From the NCBI GenBank assembly GCA_965658225.1, contig CBFHRK010000001.1, positions 1 through 64,000 of the forward strand: a stretch of 64,000 nucleotides of DNA, read 5' to 3'. Below, piece after piece: positions 35,689 to 44,383 of this stretch (position 1 is its first letter; the number at the start of each line of letters is the position of its first letter). The notes beneath the pieces are model-generated. The model was not told the origin of the DNA. It saw only the letters and a list, made by a program, of their open reading frames with translations, and did no database searches. The stretch comes from ECT2AJA-044 sp965658225 (GTDB taxonomy: Bacteria; Bacteroidota; Bacteroidia; Flavobacteriales; ECT2AJA-044). The position numbers and the translations under genes were made by a program.

Positions 35689-36744
35689 CTATCGGTATAA
35701 TTGCTGCCGATTCAGCCAACTTCGATAACGCGCTGCATTTCTGTTATGACCGCTGAGCGTTGACGCAAATTCGTGGTACCCCGATCGATCTACGCTGGCG
35801 CACATGTACATATAGTTGTGCTGCTCGTAATTGAGCACGGCCTCCAAAGCGCGAATGCTTGGAGCCGCAATGGGTCCCGGAGGTAACCCGGCGTACAAGT
35901 AGGTGTTGTAGGGAGAATCATAGCTCAAATCTTTGGTTAAGACGCGTCGAATAACCGTATCCGGATTCACTTGTTTCAATGCGTAAATTACGGTCGGGTC
36001 CGATTGCAATTTCCAACCGCGCTTGAGTCGATTGATGTACAATCCGGCCACCGTTTTCTGCTCATTCGGCTGAACCGTTTCTCGTTCAACGATGGAAGCC
36101 AGGGTGCTTACATCATTCGGCGACATCCCCATAGCTTCGGCTGCAGTCCTTCGATCCACATCCCAAAACTTGTCGTATTCACGTACCATTCTATTTATGA
36201 AGTCTTCGGCATCCGTATTCCAATACATCTCATACGTATTCGGAATAAAAACGCCAAGAACCTCCTCAAGCGAAAAACCCTTGCTCTTCAGGTAGATCGG
36301 ATCTTCCAGTAAATCGACTAATTGGGCCGAATCTAACTCGAGCTGACCTGAAACTACTCCAGCCAATTCATGGATATGATCAATATTGTTAAAAGTGACC
36401 ATTACGGGCGTTTGTCCGCCCGATCGCAACAGGTTTACCAGGTCGTTGTTCGACATCCCGCCGAAGAGGCGGTAGCGACCCGCCTTCACTTTGGTATTAT
36501 ACTTTTTTAGCTTCGCCACCCATCGGAAGCCCCTTTCTGAGTGAAGGATAGAATCGCGCAGCAATGCGGCAACCACGCTATCGAAAATGGCGTCGGAAGG
36601 TATGTATAAATCGTACTCGGCCTTCTCGGCCGGAACAGCAGGTGACCAAATCCAAACGCATGTTTGAACAACCAAAACAGATATCAACAGCACTATGGAT
36701 AGTACGATGATGCGCGTGCGTGTCTTAGTCTTGGCTCGACTCAT
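35689..36744 (-). CDS. mltG: Endolytic murein transglycosylase MltG
   Basis: 351 residues: N-terminal membrane helix (IIVLSIVLLISVLVVQTCVW), LysM-like region, and the YceG domain with catalytic glutamate in SIVERET and the PNTYEMYW, QSDPTVIYAL, YNTYLYAGLPPGPIAAP motifs. It cuts nascent peptidoglycan strands. It overlaps the cytochrome gene upstream by 4 nt (ATGA). Confidence 0.95.
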   Translation of the reverse strand: MSRAKTKTRTRIIVLSIVLLISVLVVQTCVWIWSPAVPAEKAEYDLYIPSDAIFDSVVAALLRDSILHSERGFRWVAKLKKYNTKVKAGRYRLFGGMSNNDLVNLLRSGGQTPVMVTFNNIDHIHELAGVVSGQLELDSAQLVDLLEDPIYLKSKGFSLEEVLGVFIPNTYEMYWNTDAEDFINRMVREYDKFWDVDRRTAAEAMGMSPNDVSTLASIVERETVQPNEQKTVAGLYINRLKRGWKLQSDPTVIYALKQVNPDTVIRRVLTKDLSYDSPYNTYLYAGLPPGPIAAPSIRALEAVLNYEQHNYMYMCASVDRSGYHEFASTLSGHNRNAARYRSWLNRQQLYR

Positions 36745-38708
36745 GGAAAAATCGTTTCTAGTTTCGCTAAGGTTTCCTGTGCCTTCTTATGATTGGGATC
36801 TACTGACAACACGTGTGTTAAATCCGCTCTCGCATCGGCCCAACGCTCTTCGTACAAGGCCAGCCCTGCCCTATTCATGCGCGCTGGCAGATAATCTGGA
36901 TGATGAGAAACCGCCTCGTTATACAGTTTTTTACCCTTAATCAAGTCTCCCTCTTGAATGTAAAAGAACCCTAGATTATTGAGATTTTCAGCATAATACG
37001 GGTACTCCGAATAAACGAACTCCATTTGTTTGAGCGCTTCGTCTCGACGCTTTAAACTAATGAGGTTACTCGCATATTTAATGCGGAATTCGAGCTCGAA
37101 CGGAGCTAACTCAACAGCTCGTTCGTAAAACAATACAGCTCGCTCATCATTTTCGAGATCATCAAAGCTCTGGCCTATACGATAAGCCGTCCACGCGTCG
37201 TCATTGGTGTAATCCGTTTCGGTGAGCACTCCAAGTGTGTTTTCGATACCGCGCTCTTCGATTCGTTTTGTGAGTCCGACCGCGTCATTTTTTAAGAAAT
37301 ACCAGTTCACTTCTTCATACAAGGGATAATTCGCTTGTTCGATATACACTTCAGCCGAATCGAGAAACTGCACATCGCTAGTGAATTTTTCATATTGCTG
37401 CAGGTACCCACGAGCGAAAGTCCTCGGATCGGGGCTCGATGAGTTCACAGCATACAAGCCCGCGAATTTTCGGATCCGGTCCACCTCTTTATTCTCATTG
37501 GTGGGCACCCGAATTTTATGATCGTGAACGGTCACGTGCGGAATATCTATACTGGTACTCGAGGGCATGTGACATTCGACGCAGTTGAAATCCGATTGCT
37601 CGAGTGCTTCAATTTGCTCCGTACAGCCCAAGGTTGGCGGCCCTGAATGGCAGTCGGAACAGGTGCTGTTAAACGTCTCTATTTGTGTCGCCGTAACCGA
37701 TTTATGAGGGTTGTGGCACGAAATGCAATTGAATGTCTTTTCGGCGTTAATGTAGCAATCGCTGAGCTTGAAACGATCTACATGAGAAGCCATAATGAAC
37801 TCGTTGTCAGCGCCTTCATACCTTGGGAGAAAAACCGTCATTACCGAATCGAGGCGCATTCCCGGTTTAAAATCGTACCAATCTTTGCCTGGTTTTAAAA
37901 CGGCATTCCCCTGTAAGTGACAACGTTGGCAAATTTCAAACTGTAGATTTCCTTCGAGCTTCGATGGGTTTACAATCGTATAATCGATGTACTTGCTTGT
38001 ATCGACTATATTCCCTTGTGATTTTTCAATGACATGTATTTGACCCGGTCCGTGGCAACGTTCGCAGGAAATACCGTCGGGAACTCCGTTGAACTTATTT
38101 CCTGAGCCCATCTCAAATTCGGGTAGGGAATTATGGCAACTCATACATTCGAGTCCGATAGCTCGGCCAAACCGCGTGTTTTTTCCGTTTTCGAAACCGG
38201 GAGGGAAATCGAGTTTACCGTCTTGCGTATAATAGGTGAAGGGTGCCTGATGCAAGTAGCCGTTTCTATTGGTAAGATGCGAATTGGTGTGTTGTCCGGA
38301 CCCAATGATGTAATCAACTGTCTCGATGCGCTTATGCACCGTGTCGTTATTTTCGAGTCGGTACTCCATGATCATCATCTTCTCTCCTTTCCAGAAAGGC
38401 CGGTACCACAAGTCAAGGTATTCGTCGTACAGCTTTGAGTCGGGACCCAACTGTGAAGCGCTTTTTAAGGTCGATGTTACATCAAAGGACTTGCCCATGC
38501 CTGTTTGGATGTAGGTGTCGTAGATCTCTTGGTGACAGGCTCTACAAACTTCTTTTCCGACATAGGCGACAGTATCGTTGAGATTCTGGTATTCATTTAT
38601 TGACGTTTCATCTGCAGCGTCAGAAATACCCGTTTCTGCGCGGTTGCATCGGGCCGTGAGGCCCAAAACAAAAACGATTAAAAAGAATAATACACCTAAC
38701 TTCTTCAT
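36741..38708 (-). CDS. Periplasmic heptaheme cytochrome c with C-terminal TPR repeats
   Basis: 655 residues. Signal peptide (MKKLGVLFFLIVFVLGLTA), then seven CxxCH heme motifs: CRACH, CMSCH, CERCH, CQRCH, CISCH, CSDCH, CVECH. From about residue 480 onward there are TPR-like helices. It resembles cytochrome c554/NrfB-type proteins with TPR, whose partners are unknown here. It sits between an acetyltransferase and mltG, overlapping each by 4 nt (ATGA), so it is translationally coupled to cell-wall genes, an unusual place. The dispersed palindrome at 38648-38664 lies in its signal peptide codons. Confidence 0.85.
   Translation of the reverse strand: MKKLGVLFFLIVFVLGLTARCNRAETGISDAADETSINEYQNLNDTVAYVGKEVCRACHQEIYDTYIQTGMGKSFDVTSTLKSASQLGPDSKLYDEYLDLWYRPFWKGEKMMIMEYRLENNDTVHKRIETVDYIIGSGQHTNSHLTNRNGYLHQAPFTYYTQDGKLDFPPGFENGKNTRFGRAIGLECMSCHNSLPEFEMGSGNKFNGVPDGISCERCHGPGQIHVIEKSQGNIVDTSKYIDYTIVNPSKLEGNLQFEICQRCHLQGNAVLKPGKDWYDFKPGMRLDSVMTVFLPRYEGADNEFIMASHVDRFKLSDCYINAEKTFNCISCHNPHKSVTATQIETFNSTCSDCHSGPPTLGCTEQIEALEQSDFNCVECHMPSSTSIDIPHVTVHDHKIRVPTNENKEVDRIRKFAGLYAVNSSSPDPRTFARGYLQQYEKFTSDVQFLDSAEVYIEQANYPLYEEVNWYFLKNDAVGLTKRIEERGIENTLGVLTETDYTNDDAWTAYRIGQSFDDLENDERAVLFYERAVELAPFELEFRIKYASNLISLKRRDEALKQMEFVYSEYPYYAENLNNLGFFYIQEGDLIKGKKLYNEAVSHHPDYLPARMNRAGLALYEERWADARADLTHVLSVDPNHKKAQETLAKLETIFP
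38648..38664 (-). repeat. Dispersed palindrome (GGGCC/GGCCC) in the cytochrome signal peptide
   Basis: Minus strand GGGCCTCACGGCCCGAT, identical over 17 nt to the copy at 42520-42536. It encodes part of the cleavage region of the signal peptide. Confidence 0.8.
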
Positions 38709-39229
38709 TGAAACTTCTGAAGTAAGATTTCGTCGTGCCAGACCTTACCTTCGCGAATCCAGCGTTTTTTAATACCGACCTCTTCAAAGCCCGCTTGCAC
38801 AAACAGCCTCAAACTCGCTTCGTTTGTTGCTAGTATATTACAAAACACTTGTTCTAAATCGTATTGTTCAAACGCGTAGTCAATAGCCAGTTGGAGGGCC
38901 TCTTTGGCGTAACCGTTTCTGCGTTCTTCGATATCGGCAATGCAAATACCAATACCGAGACGTTTGTTGAACGGGTCGAATTCAAAGAGATCGACATTCC
39001 CGATGGTTTTTTCAGGATCGAGGCAATCGATCATGAGTCTCATTTGGCCGAATTCATAAAGGTCTTTATCGGCGTGATCGAGGTAATCTTGCAAAAGGTC
39101 GCTTGAAAAAGGTGCGCGCGTTTGAGTAATGAGCCATACGGCTGGGTCGTTTTCCCATTCGAATAGTAGGTTTAAATCCCTTTTTTCGGGCGCGCGCAGC
39201 TGTATTCGCTGTCCTTTCAGGTTTACCAT
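38705..39229 (-). CDS. GNAT family N-acetyltransferase
   Basis: About 174 residues from the ATG at 39229 (MVNLKGQRIQLRAPEKRDL). RimJ/RimL-type features: IGNVDLFEFD, RRNGYAKEALQLAIDYAF (acetyl-CoA loop), NEASLRLFVQAGFEEVG. It could acetylate a small molecule or protein N-terminus. The longer frame to 39412 runs across dapF and is not credible. It overlaps dapF by 7 nt and the cytochrome gene by 4 nt. Confidence 0.88.
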   Translation of the reverse strand: MVNLKGQRIQLRAPEKRDLNLLFEWENDPAVWLITQTRAPFSSDLLQDYLDHADKDLYEFGQMRLMIDCLDPEKTIGNVDLFEFDPFNKRLGIGICIADIEERRNGYAKEALQLAIDYAFEQYDLEQVFCNILATNEASLRLFVQAGFEEVGIKKRWIREGKVWHDEILLQKFQ

Positions 39230-39996
39230 TTCACGGTTCCTTTGAAGGTTTCTTCGGCCGGACCAACAAGCTGGATGTTTGTGTAGCCATCCTCTACTTT
39301 TTTCCAATGCACTTGCACTTCTCCACCGGGGAAACGGAGGGCAATTGGGCCTTCGGCCCGATTTTTCTGCTGTGCCCATACAAGGGCTGCCGCGGTGGCA
39401 CCCGTACCGCATGAAAGCGTTTCGTCTTCTACGCCGCGTTCATAGGTACGTATTTCCAGGAAGTCGTTGTGGTCCACAACAAAATTTACGTTGATTCCAT
39501 CCTGCCGATAGGCAGAACTGTAGCGTATACCGCGCCCCTCGCCCACTACATCGAACTCGTGCAATTGATCTACAAACCGGACCAAATGCGGAGAGCCCGT
39601 ATCAAGTACATGATTTCCGTCGATGGTGGAAATGGACGAAACATCGTTCATATGCAGAGCTACTCCTTGCGGAACCAGTTCGGCATGATGAAGGCCATCG
39701 ATGGCTCGGAATTCAGTTCGGCCCGAAATAAGGCCTAGTTCATGGGCGAATTTCACCGTGCAACGGCCGCCATTTCCGCACATAGAACCTTCGTGTCCGT
39801 CGGCATTGAAATAGACCATTTTGAAATCGGAACGCTCGTCATTTTGAAGGAGTATGAGTCCGTCCGCACCAATGCCAAAGCGACGATCGCAGAGATACGC
39901 TATTTGCTCGGCCTGCTCGGCCGGAAATTTTTGATTGCGATCATCGATTAAAATGAAATCGTTTCCTGTACCCTGATATTTAGAGAATTCAATCAA
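39223..39996 (-). CDS. dapF: Diaminopimelate epimerase
   Basis: 257 residues. FSKYQGTGNDFILIDD at the start, first catalytic cysteine in GSMCGNGGRC, second in LSCGTGATAAA. It makes meso-diaminopimelate for peptidoglycan and lysine. It heads the group dapF-acetyltransferase-cytochrome-mltG. Two parts of its sequence carry GGCC palindromes (39347-39362 and a weak one near 39716). Confidence 0.97.
   Translation of the reverse strand: MIEFSKYQGTGNDFILIDDRNQKFPAEQAEQIAYLCDRRFGIGADGLILLQNDERSDFKMVYFNADGHEGSMCGNGGRCTVKFAHELGLISGRTEFRAIDGLHHAELVPQGVALHMNDVSSISTIDGNHVLDTGSPHLVRFVDQLHEFDVVGEGRGIRYSSAYRQDGINVNFVVDHNDFLEIRTYERGVEDETLSCGTGATAAALVWAQQKNRAEGPIALRFPGGEVQVHWKKVEDGYTNIQLVGPAEETFKGTVKW
39347..39362 (+). 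repeat. Dispersed palindrome (GGGCC/GGCCC) inside dapF
   Basis: GGGCCTTCGGCCCGAT, loop TTC. Full match to the family form. Confidence 0.75.
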
Positions 39997-40162
39997 TATG
40001 CTCGCGCAATTATTCGTTGATGGCGAAAAGATACGGAGAAATGCGATTTTATTCTCTTTGGAAAAACTCTTGATTAAGCTCGTTTGCCTTTATTCGACAA
40101 GAACGCCAACAGATTTATAAAGAGTTATTTATTTTTAAGCATAGCGTTCGAATTTGAATATG

Positions 40163-40508
40163 CTACTCCTTAACGATCCGCGTTCCTTTAAATCCCTGAA
40201 TCGTAAGTGCCACCGCTGAATCTCCGTCTAGAATAAAAGCGTATTCCTCGCCATCATCATCGGCAAAAAAAGATGTGTCCGATTCGGGTAATAAGTTAAA
40301 CGTCTCTACATAGAAATCCGAACCAGATAAGAGTCTACCCGACCGCACCATCTTCAATAACTCCCAACACAATAGATGGGTGTACGCCATTATCAACGCG
40401 CGCCCGAATATTTTCTTTGACCTTCTCGGAAATCAAAGATTCTTTTACTTGGCCGAATAGGCTCAATCCAACAATAAAGGCAATCAGGGTAAAAAATGTG
40501 TTTTTCAT
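40163..40508 (-). pseudogene. Serine hydrolase (class C beta-lactamase-like) remnant
   Basis: Two pieces in different frames. Front: 40508 to 40335, 57 residues from MKNTFFTLIAFIVGLSLFGQ (signal peptide) through NIRARVDNGVHPSIVLGVI, the usual opening of Bacteroidota serine hydrolases, ending at TAG. Back: within the frame 40396-40163, FYVETFNLLPESDTSFFADD to the stop, like the tail of the same family. The catalytic middle (SxxK, YxN) is missing. A large internal deletion with a frameshift explains this best. The 77-codon reading frame on its own is unlikely to be a gene. Confidence 0.7.
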
Positions 40509-41030
40509 TATGGTTGGAATAATGTTTTATTATGAGGTCCTTTTAATTTAATTCCAGTTCGGGATTACCTGATTAGCTACGGTAATGCAGACTTACGGAC
40601 TTACGGCCCGATAGGCGCAAAAACGGACGTTCACATCGGCCCGAAGGGCCATAGACCGCTAATATTGAGCAATGTTACAAGGTGTCGAATCTAAAGAAAC
40701 CCGAAATGCTCTAATAGTAAAACAAAACGCCCACTTGAAATATGGCCCAGCTAATCAAGAGATATGAAATGCGCGCTTTGACTACGTTGCGTCGCTGAAG
40801 ATCCTTTAAAAAGCTCATTCTTGACCAAGATACAACCAAAATAGTATCTACGCGAGAAATACATCAATAAGGTAAAGCTGTGGGAAACATATGTACATTC
40901 TGCAAGCGCGACGACAACGATCTTTTTTGCTCACATTCCGTAAATCGTTAAAATCGTGTTAAATTGGATATCAACCGCAACAATGAATCTCTTCATTTCG
41001 TTTTTTGATCGAATACAAACACAGAAACTC
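40509..41030. other. Non-coding gap between the serine hydrolase remnant and the DegP-like gene
   Basis: No credible reading frame in 520 nt. It holds a full palindrome copy (40635-40650), a degenerate one (40598-40612, GGAC-TTAC-GGCCCGAT), and a short direct repeat (CTTACGG twice near 40592). No clear promoter or terminator. Confidence 0.6.
40635..40650 (-). repeat. Dispersed palindrome (GGCCC/GGGCC), intergenic
   Basis: Minus strand GGCCCTTCGGGCCGAT. Central arm base pair is inverted relative to the GGGCC type. Confidence 0.7.
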
Positions 41031-42518
41031 ATGAAAAAAATACTTGGAACTTTCGCTACCGGGCTCCTAGGTGGCGTCGTAGCACTCGGAAGCTATTCCT
41101 ATTTTTTGGAAGCTCCCGCCAGCGAATCACAAATGGTTTTACAAGCCTCCTCGCCTACTTATTTTGAATCGAATGAACCCAAAGTGAGTTTTACCCGCTC
41201 CGGAGTCCCCGCGTCCATAGGGAGTGTAGATTTTGTACCCGCTGCAGAAAAAACGCTTTCGTCCGTAGTTCATGTTGAGGCGCGCGGTGAACAAGAAATT
41301 GCCTATTCCTCGCCCTTAGAAGAATTCTTTTACGGCGGTGGACAAGGGCAGCGAAGATCGCTACCGAGTATGAGTTCAGGTAGCGGAGTTATTATCGCCG
41401 AAGACGGATACATAGTCACCAACAACCACGTCATCGAAAATGCCGCTCAAATCCGTGTGACGCTTGATGATAACCGAGTATTTAAAGCCGATTTAGTGGG
41501 AACGGACCCCAATACGGACATCGCCCTTTTGAAAGTAGACGAGAAGGAGTTGCCTTACATAGGTTTTTCTAATTCCGACGAAGTACGGGTAGGTGAATGG
41601 GTACTTGCAGTTGGGAATCCGTTTAATTTGACCAGTACCGTAACCGCAGGTATTGTTTCGGCAAAAGGCAGAAGCATCAATATTATTCCGGAACGCTTTG
41701 CGATTGAGTCGTTCATTCAGACAGACGCCGCGGTAAATCCGGGGAATTCGGGCGGAGCCTTGGTAAATACGGACGGTGCGCTTATTGGGATTAACACGGC
41801 CATATCAACCCGAACAGGGTCTTTTGAAGGTTATAGTTTTGCAGTCCCTTCGAATATGGTAAGTAAAGTTGTTAAAGACTTAATGGAGTACGGTACGGTT
41901 CAACGCGCTTTCATTGGAGTGAATATTCGCGACGTAAACGCTGAGCTCGCGAAAGAATACAAACTCGATCTAAATAATGGTGTGTTCGTAGGCGGCCTTT
42001 CCGAAGGCGGAGCGGCTGGAGAAGCGGGTATTGAAGTAGGCGATATTATTGTTGCGGTGAACGAGGTGCCTGTAGACCGCACCTCTGAATTACAAGAACA
42101 AATTGCCCGGTATCGCCCTGGCGACCGTGTAAACGTTCGTGTAAATCGGGAAGGAAATGAAGAAACAATTAGTGTGGTGCTGCGCAATATGCAGGGGAAC
42201 ACCAATCTGGTGAACAAAGAAGAATTGTACACGAGTCGCTTTTTAGGGGCTGTCTTAGAAAAGCCCAGTACGGCTGAACTCAACCGTTTGGGAATTGAAA
42301 ACGGAGTCATTGTTAAATCGCTCCAAGGCGGAAAATTTCGATCGGAAGGAATCAAAGAGGGCTTTTTAATTACTGAGATTACGGTGGACAAAGAAACTTT
42401 TAAAATTGAAGAGCCCAAAGATGTATCCGCGGCTCTGTCGAATAAAAAAGATGTGGGAGTCTTCTTAAAAGGCGTCTACCCCGATGGTGATGTACGCTAC
42501 TACGCCTTTGGCATGTAA
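41031..42518 (+). CDS. DegP/HtrA-like periplasmic serine protease
   Basis: About 495 residues from the ATG at 41031 (MKKILGTFATGLLGGVVALG, signal or anchor helix). Catalytic triad: His in VTNNHVIENA, Asp in NTDIALLKVD, Ser in NPGNSGGALV. Two PDZ domains follow (about residues 290-385 and 405-490). It degrades or refolds damaged envelope proteins. The earlier in-frame start at 40956 adds a poor leader. It stands alone between gaps. Confidence 0.95.
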   Translation: MKKILGTFATGLLGGVVALGSYSYFLEAPASESQMVLQASSPTYFESNEPKVSFTRSGVPASIGSVDFVPAAEKTLSSVVHVEARGEQEIAYSSPLEEFFYGGGQGQRRSLPSMSSGSGVIIAEDGYIVTNNHVIENAAQIRVTLDDNRVFKADLVGTDPNTDIALLKVDEKELPYIGFSNSDEVRVGEWVLAVGNPFNLTSTVTAGIVSAKGRSINIIPERFAIESFIQTDAAVNPGNSGGALVNTDGALIGINTAISTRTGSFEGYSFAVPSNMVSKVVKDLMEYGTVQRAFIGVNIRDVNAELAKEYKLDLNNGVFVGGLSEGGAAGEAGIEVGDIIVAVNEVPVDRTSELQEQIARYRPGDRVNVRVNREGNEETISVVLRNMQGNTNLVNKEELYTSRFLGAVLEKPSTAELNRLGIENGVIVKSLQGGKFRSEGIKEGFLITEITVDKETFKIEEPKDVSAALSNKKDVGVFLKGVYPDGDVRYYAFGM

Positions 42519-42519
42519 A

Positions 42520-42536
42520 ATCGGGCCGTGAGGCCC
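42520..42536 (-). repeat. Dispersed palindrome (GGGCC/GGCCC), 3' of the protease gene
   Basis: Minus strand GGGCCTCACGGCCCGAT, starting 2 nt after the stop codon. It could act as a weak hairpin at the 3' end, but no T run follows. Confidence 0.8.
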
Positions 42537-42658
42537 TGGAAAAGAAATGAAGAATTGGGTTTGGAATCCTACTTGGTCAGCTAAAGAAGCTCCTAGGTGG
42601 GATTCTTTTCTTAGTATCCGTTTTTAATTTTGGGGTTCCAAATCAGGGTAATAAAGGT

Positions 42659-42666
42659 TACTTTTG
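42659..42666 (+). promoter_or_regulatory. -7 box of the GAPDH gene
   Basis: TACTTTTG matches TAnnTTTG, 47 nt before the ATG at 42714. A TTTG lies 26 nt upstream of it, longer than the usual spacing. Confidence 0.55.
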
Positions 42667-42713
42667 CGACGTCATTCAACGCACTTTATTAACTACACAA
42701 AAGCAGAGGCGAA

Positions 42714-44156
42714 ATGAACCCATCTTATGAAGAACATGTAGCACTTCGTGCCAAGCACGATAAAGCCGCAGCAGAATTTGTGAAAATTGTTACCGATTTA
42801 TGGCTCGACAAATCCATTGAAGTAACACTCTTCCGCAAACCCCTTTTAGACCAGAGCATTAGCGAAATCTTAAACACGCACAATTACGCGCGTCAAATTA
42901 AAGGAGAGCCCATTACCATAGAAGAGACTTTGGCGCTCGTTCGCGTTATTTCGTCTATTGATGTGGCTCCTTCCAGACTCGACATTGGTCGTTTAAGCGC
43001 TGAATGGCTAAAAGAGCAAGACGCTTTCGAAACCATGGAAGCATTTGTGCACGCCAAACTGGATCACATGATCGACGCTTCTTTCGACCTTGTTCCTAAA
43101 GATGTAGTCCTTTACGGGTTTGGACGAATTGGTCGTTTATTAGCTCGTATCCTTATTTCGAAAGAAGGACGCGGCGAGCAGCTGCGCTTGCGCGCCATTG
43201 TAACTCGCGATACTACGGAAGAGCAGTTAGTGAAAAGAGCTTCTACTCTTCGCCAAGATTCCGTTCACGGGCATTTTCCAGGAACGGTAGAAGTAGATGT
43301 TGAGAACTATCGTTTAATCGTTAATGGTAGACCCATCCAAATTATTAGTGCCGCTCAACCAGAAGACATCGATTATACCCAGTACGGAATTAACGATGCC
43401 TTGGTTATTGACAACACCGGTGCGTTCCGGGATCATGAAGCTCTATCGCGCCATTTAGTATCTAAAGGTGCCGAGAAAGTTCTTTTCACGGCTCCGGGTA
43501 AAGGTGTACCGAATGTTGTTCACGGTGTAAACCAAAATGACTTTGATCCGGCAGATACGAATGTTTGGTCAGCGGCTTCATGTACAACGAATGCTATTAC
43601 GCCCGTCTTGAAAGTAATTCAAGATGAGTACAATGTGATAAAAGGGCATATAGAGACGGTACATGCCTATACAAACGACCAAAATTTGGTCGATAACATG
43701 CACAAAAAATACCGTCGTGGTCGGGCAGCAGCCTTGAATATGGTTATAACCGAAACGGGTGCTGGTCAGGCCGTCTCTAAGGCGCTTCCCGTTCTTGAGG
43801 GCAAGCTTACCTCGAACGCAATTCGCGTTCCTACCCCGAATGGATCATTGGCGATTCTAAGCTTAACCGTTGAAAAGAAAACGAGTAAAGAAGACGTCAA
43901 TTTAACGATGCGCAAAGCGGCCTTATACAGTGAATTAGTAGAGCAAATAGAGTACTCAATGGACGATGAGTTAGTATCGAGCGATATCGTTGGACGCACT
44001 GCTCCATCGATTTTCGATAGCCCAGCTACTATTGTAAGCGGCGATGGTCACAGCATGAACTTGTACGTTTGGTACGACAATGAGTTCGGCTATAGTTGTC
44101 AAGTAATGCGTTTAGCAAAATATATTGCGGGCGTGCGACGCTTGAGATACTATTAA
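42714..44156 (+). CDS. gap: Glyceraldehyde-3-phosphate dehydrogenase, long form
   Basis: 480 residues, about 150 more than ordinary GAPDH. The extra N-terminal part (about residues 1-125) is helical and contains no motif I know. Then VVLYGFGRIGRLLARI (NAD-binding), catalytic cysteine in SAASCTTNAITPV and the WYDNEFGYSCQVMRL end. Several Bacteroidota and Gammaproteobacteria have this long form, sometimes suggested to work in gluconeogenesis. It has its own promoter and terminator. Confidence 0.93.
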   Translation: MNPSYEEHVALRAKHDKAAAEFVKIVTDLWLDKSIEVTLFRKPLLDQSISEILNTHNYARQIKGEPITIEETLALVRVISSIDVAPSRLDIGRLSAEWLKEQDAFETMEAFVHAKLDHMIDASFDLVPKDVVLYGFGRIGRLLARILISKEGRGEQLRLRAIVTRDTTEEQLVKRASTLRQDSVHGHFPGTVEVDVENYRLIVNGRPIQIISAAQPEDIDYTQYGINDALVIDNTGAFRDHEALSRHLVSKGAEKVLFTAPGKGVPNVVHGVNQNDFDPADTNVWSAASCTTNAITPVLKVIQDEYNVIKGHIETVHAYTNDQNLVDNMHKKYRRGRAAALNMVITETGAGQAVSKALPVLEGKLTSNAIRVPTPNGSLAILSLTVEKKTSKEDVNLTMRKAALYSELVEQIEYSMDDELVSSDIVGRTAPSIFDSPATIVSGDGHSMNLYVWYDNEFGYSCQVMRLAKYIAGVRRLRYY

Positions 44157-44177
44157 AACATTCCGAGAGTTAAAGAC

Positions 44178-44212
44178 AAAGCCGTTCTGATTTTCAGAGC
44201 GGCTTTTTTTTA
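44178..44212 (+). terminator. Rho-independent terminator of gap
   Basis: AAAGCCGTTCTGA / TCAGAGCGGCTTT stem followed by a run of eight T. The remaining gap to 44383 shows no gene. Confidence 0.9.
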
Positions 44213-44383
44213 CCCTTTCAGACCCTTTCGGAAATACGCTACATTTAGTTCAAATTGTCAAAAGCCGCGCAATTATGAAATTCAGTTGCTGATCCTAAAA
44301 GAATAAGCGCATTTGCAGTAAGGAAAATAAAGGTCGCTTCGCTCTTTATCATCCCCCGCCATTCTCGTTCGTTATTGCAGGAA

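Noticed and set aside
36406..36424. Further palindrome copy GGGCG-N6-CGCCC-GAT in mltG
   Set aside because: The inner CCT and CGG of the family are absent and the loop is longer. Left out as probable coincidence.
39223..39412. Longer acetyltransferase start at 39412
   Set aside because: It would run 190 nt into dapF, and the added residues do not resemble the family; the ATG at 39229 gives the usual start.
36616..39926. A second repeat, CTCGGCCTNCTCGGCCGGAA, at 36616 and 39907
   Set aside because: 19 of 20 bases match, but both encode the residues PAE[KQ]AE in frame, so similar codons explain it; only two copies found.
40163..40396. A 77-residue protein gene
   Set aside because: Its front half overlaps the front piece of the serine hydrolase in another frame and its back half is the tail of the same family. 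It is better read as part of a decayed gene.
44214..44383. Hairpin ATAAAGGTCGC / TCGCTCTTTAT as terminator of the HAD gene
   Set aside because: Three mismatches in the stem and no T run on the minus strand. Too weak to call.
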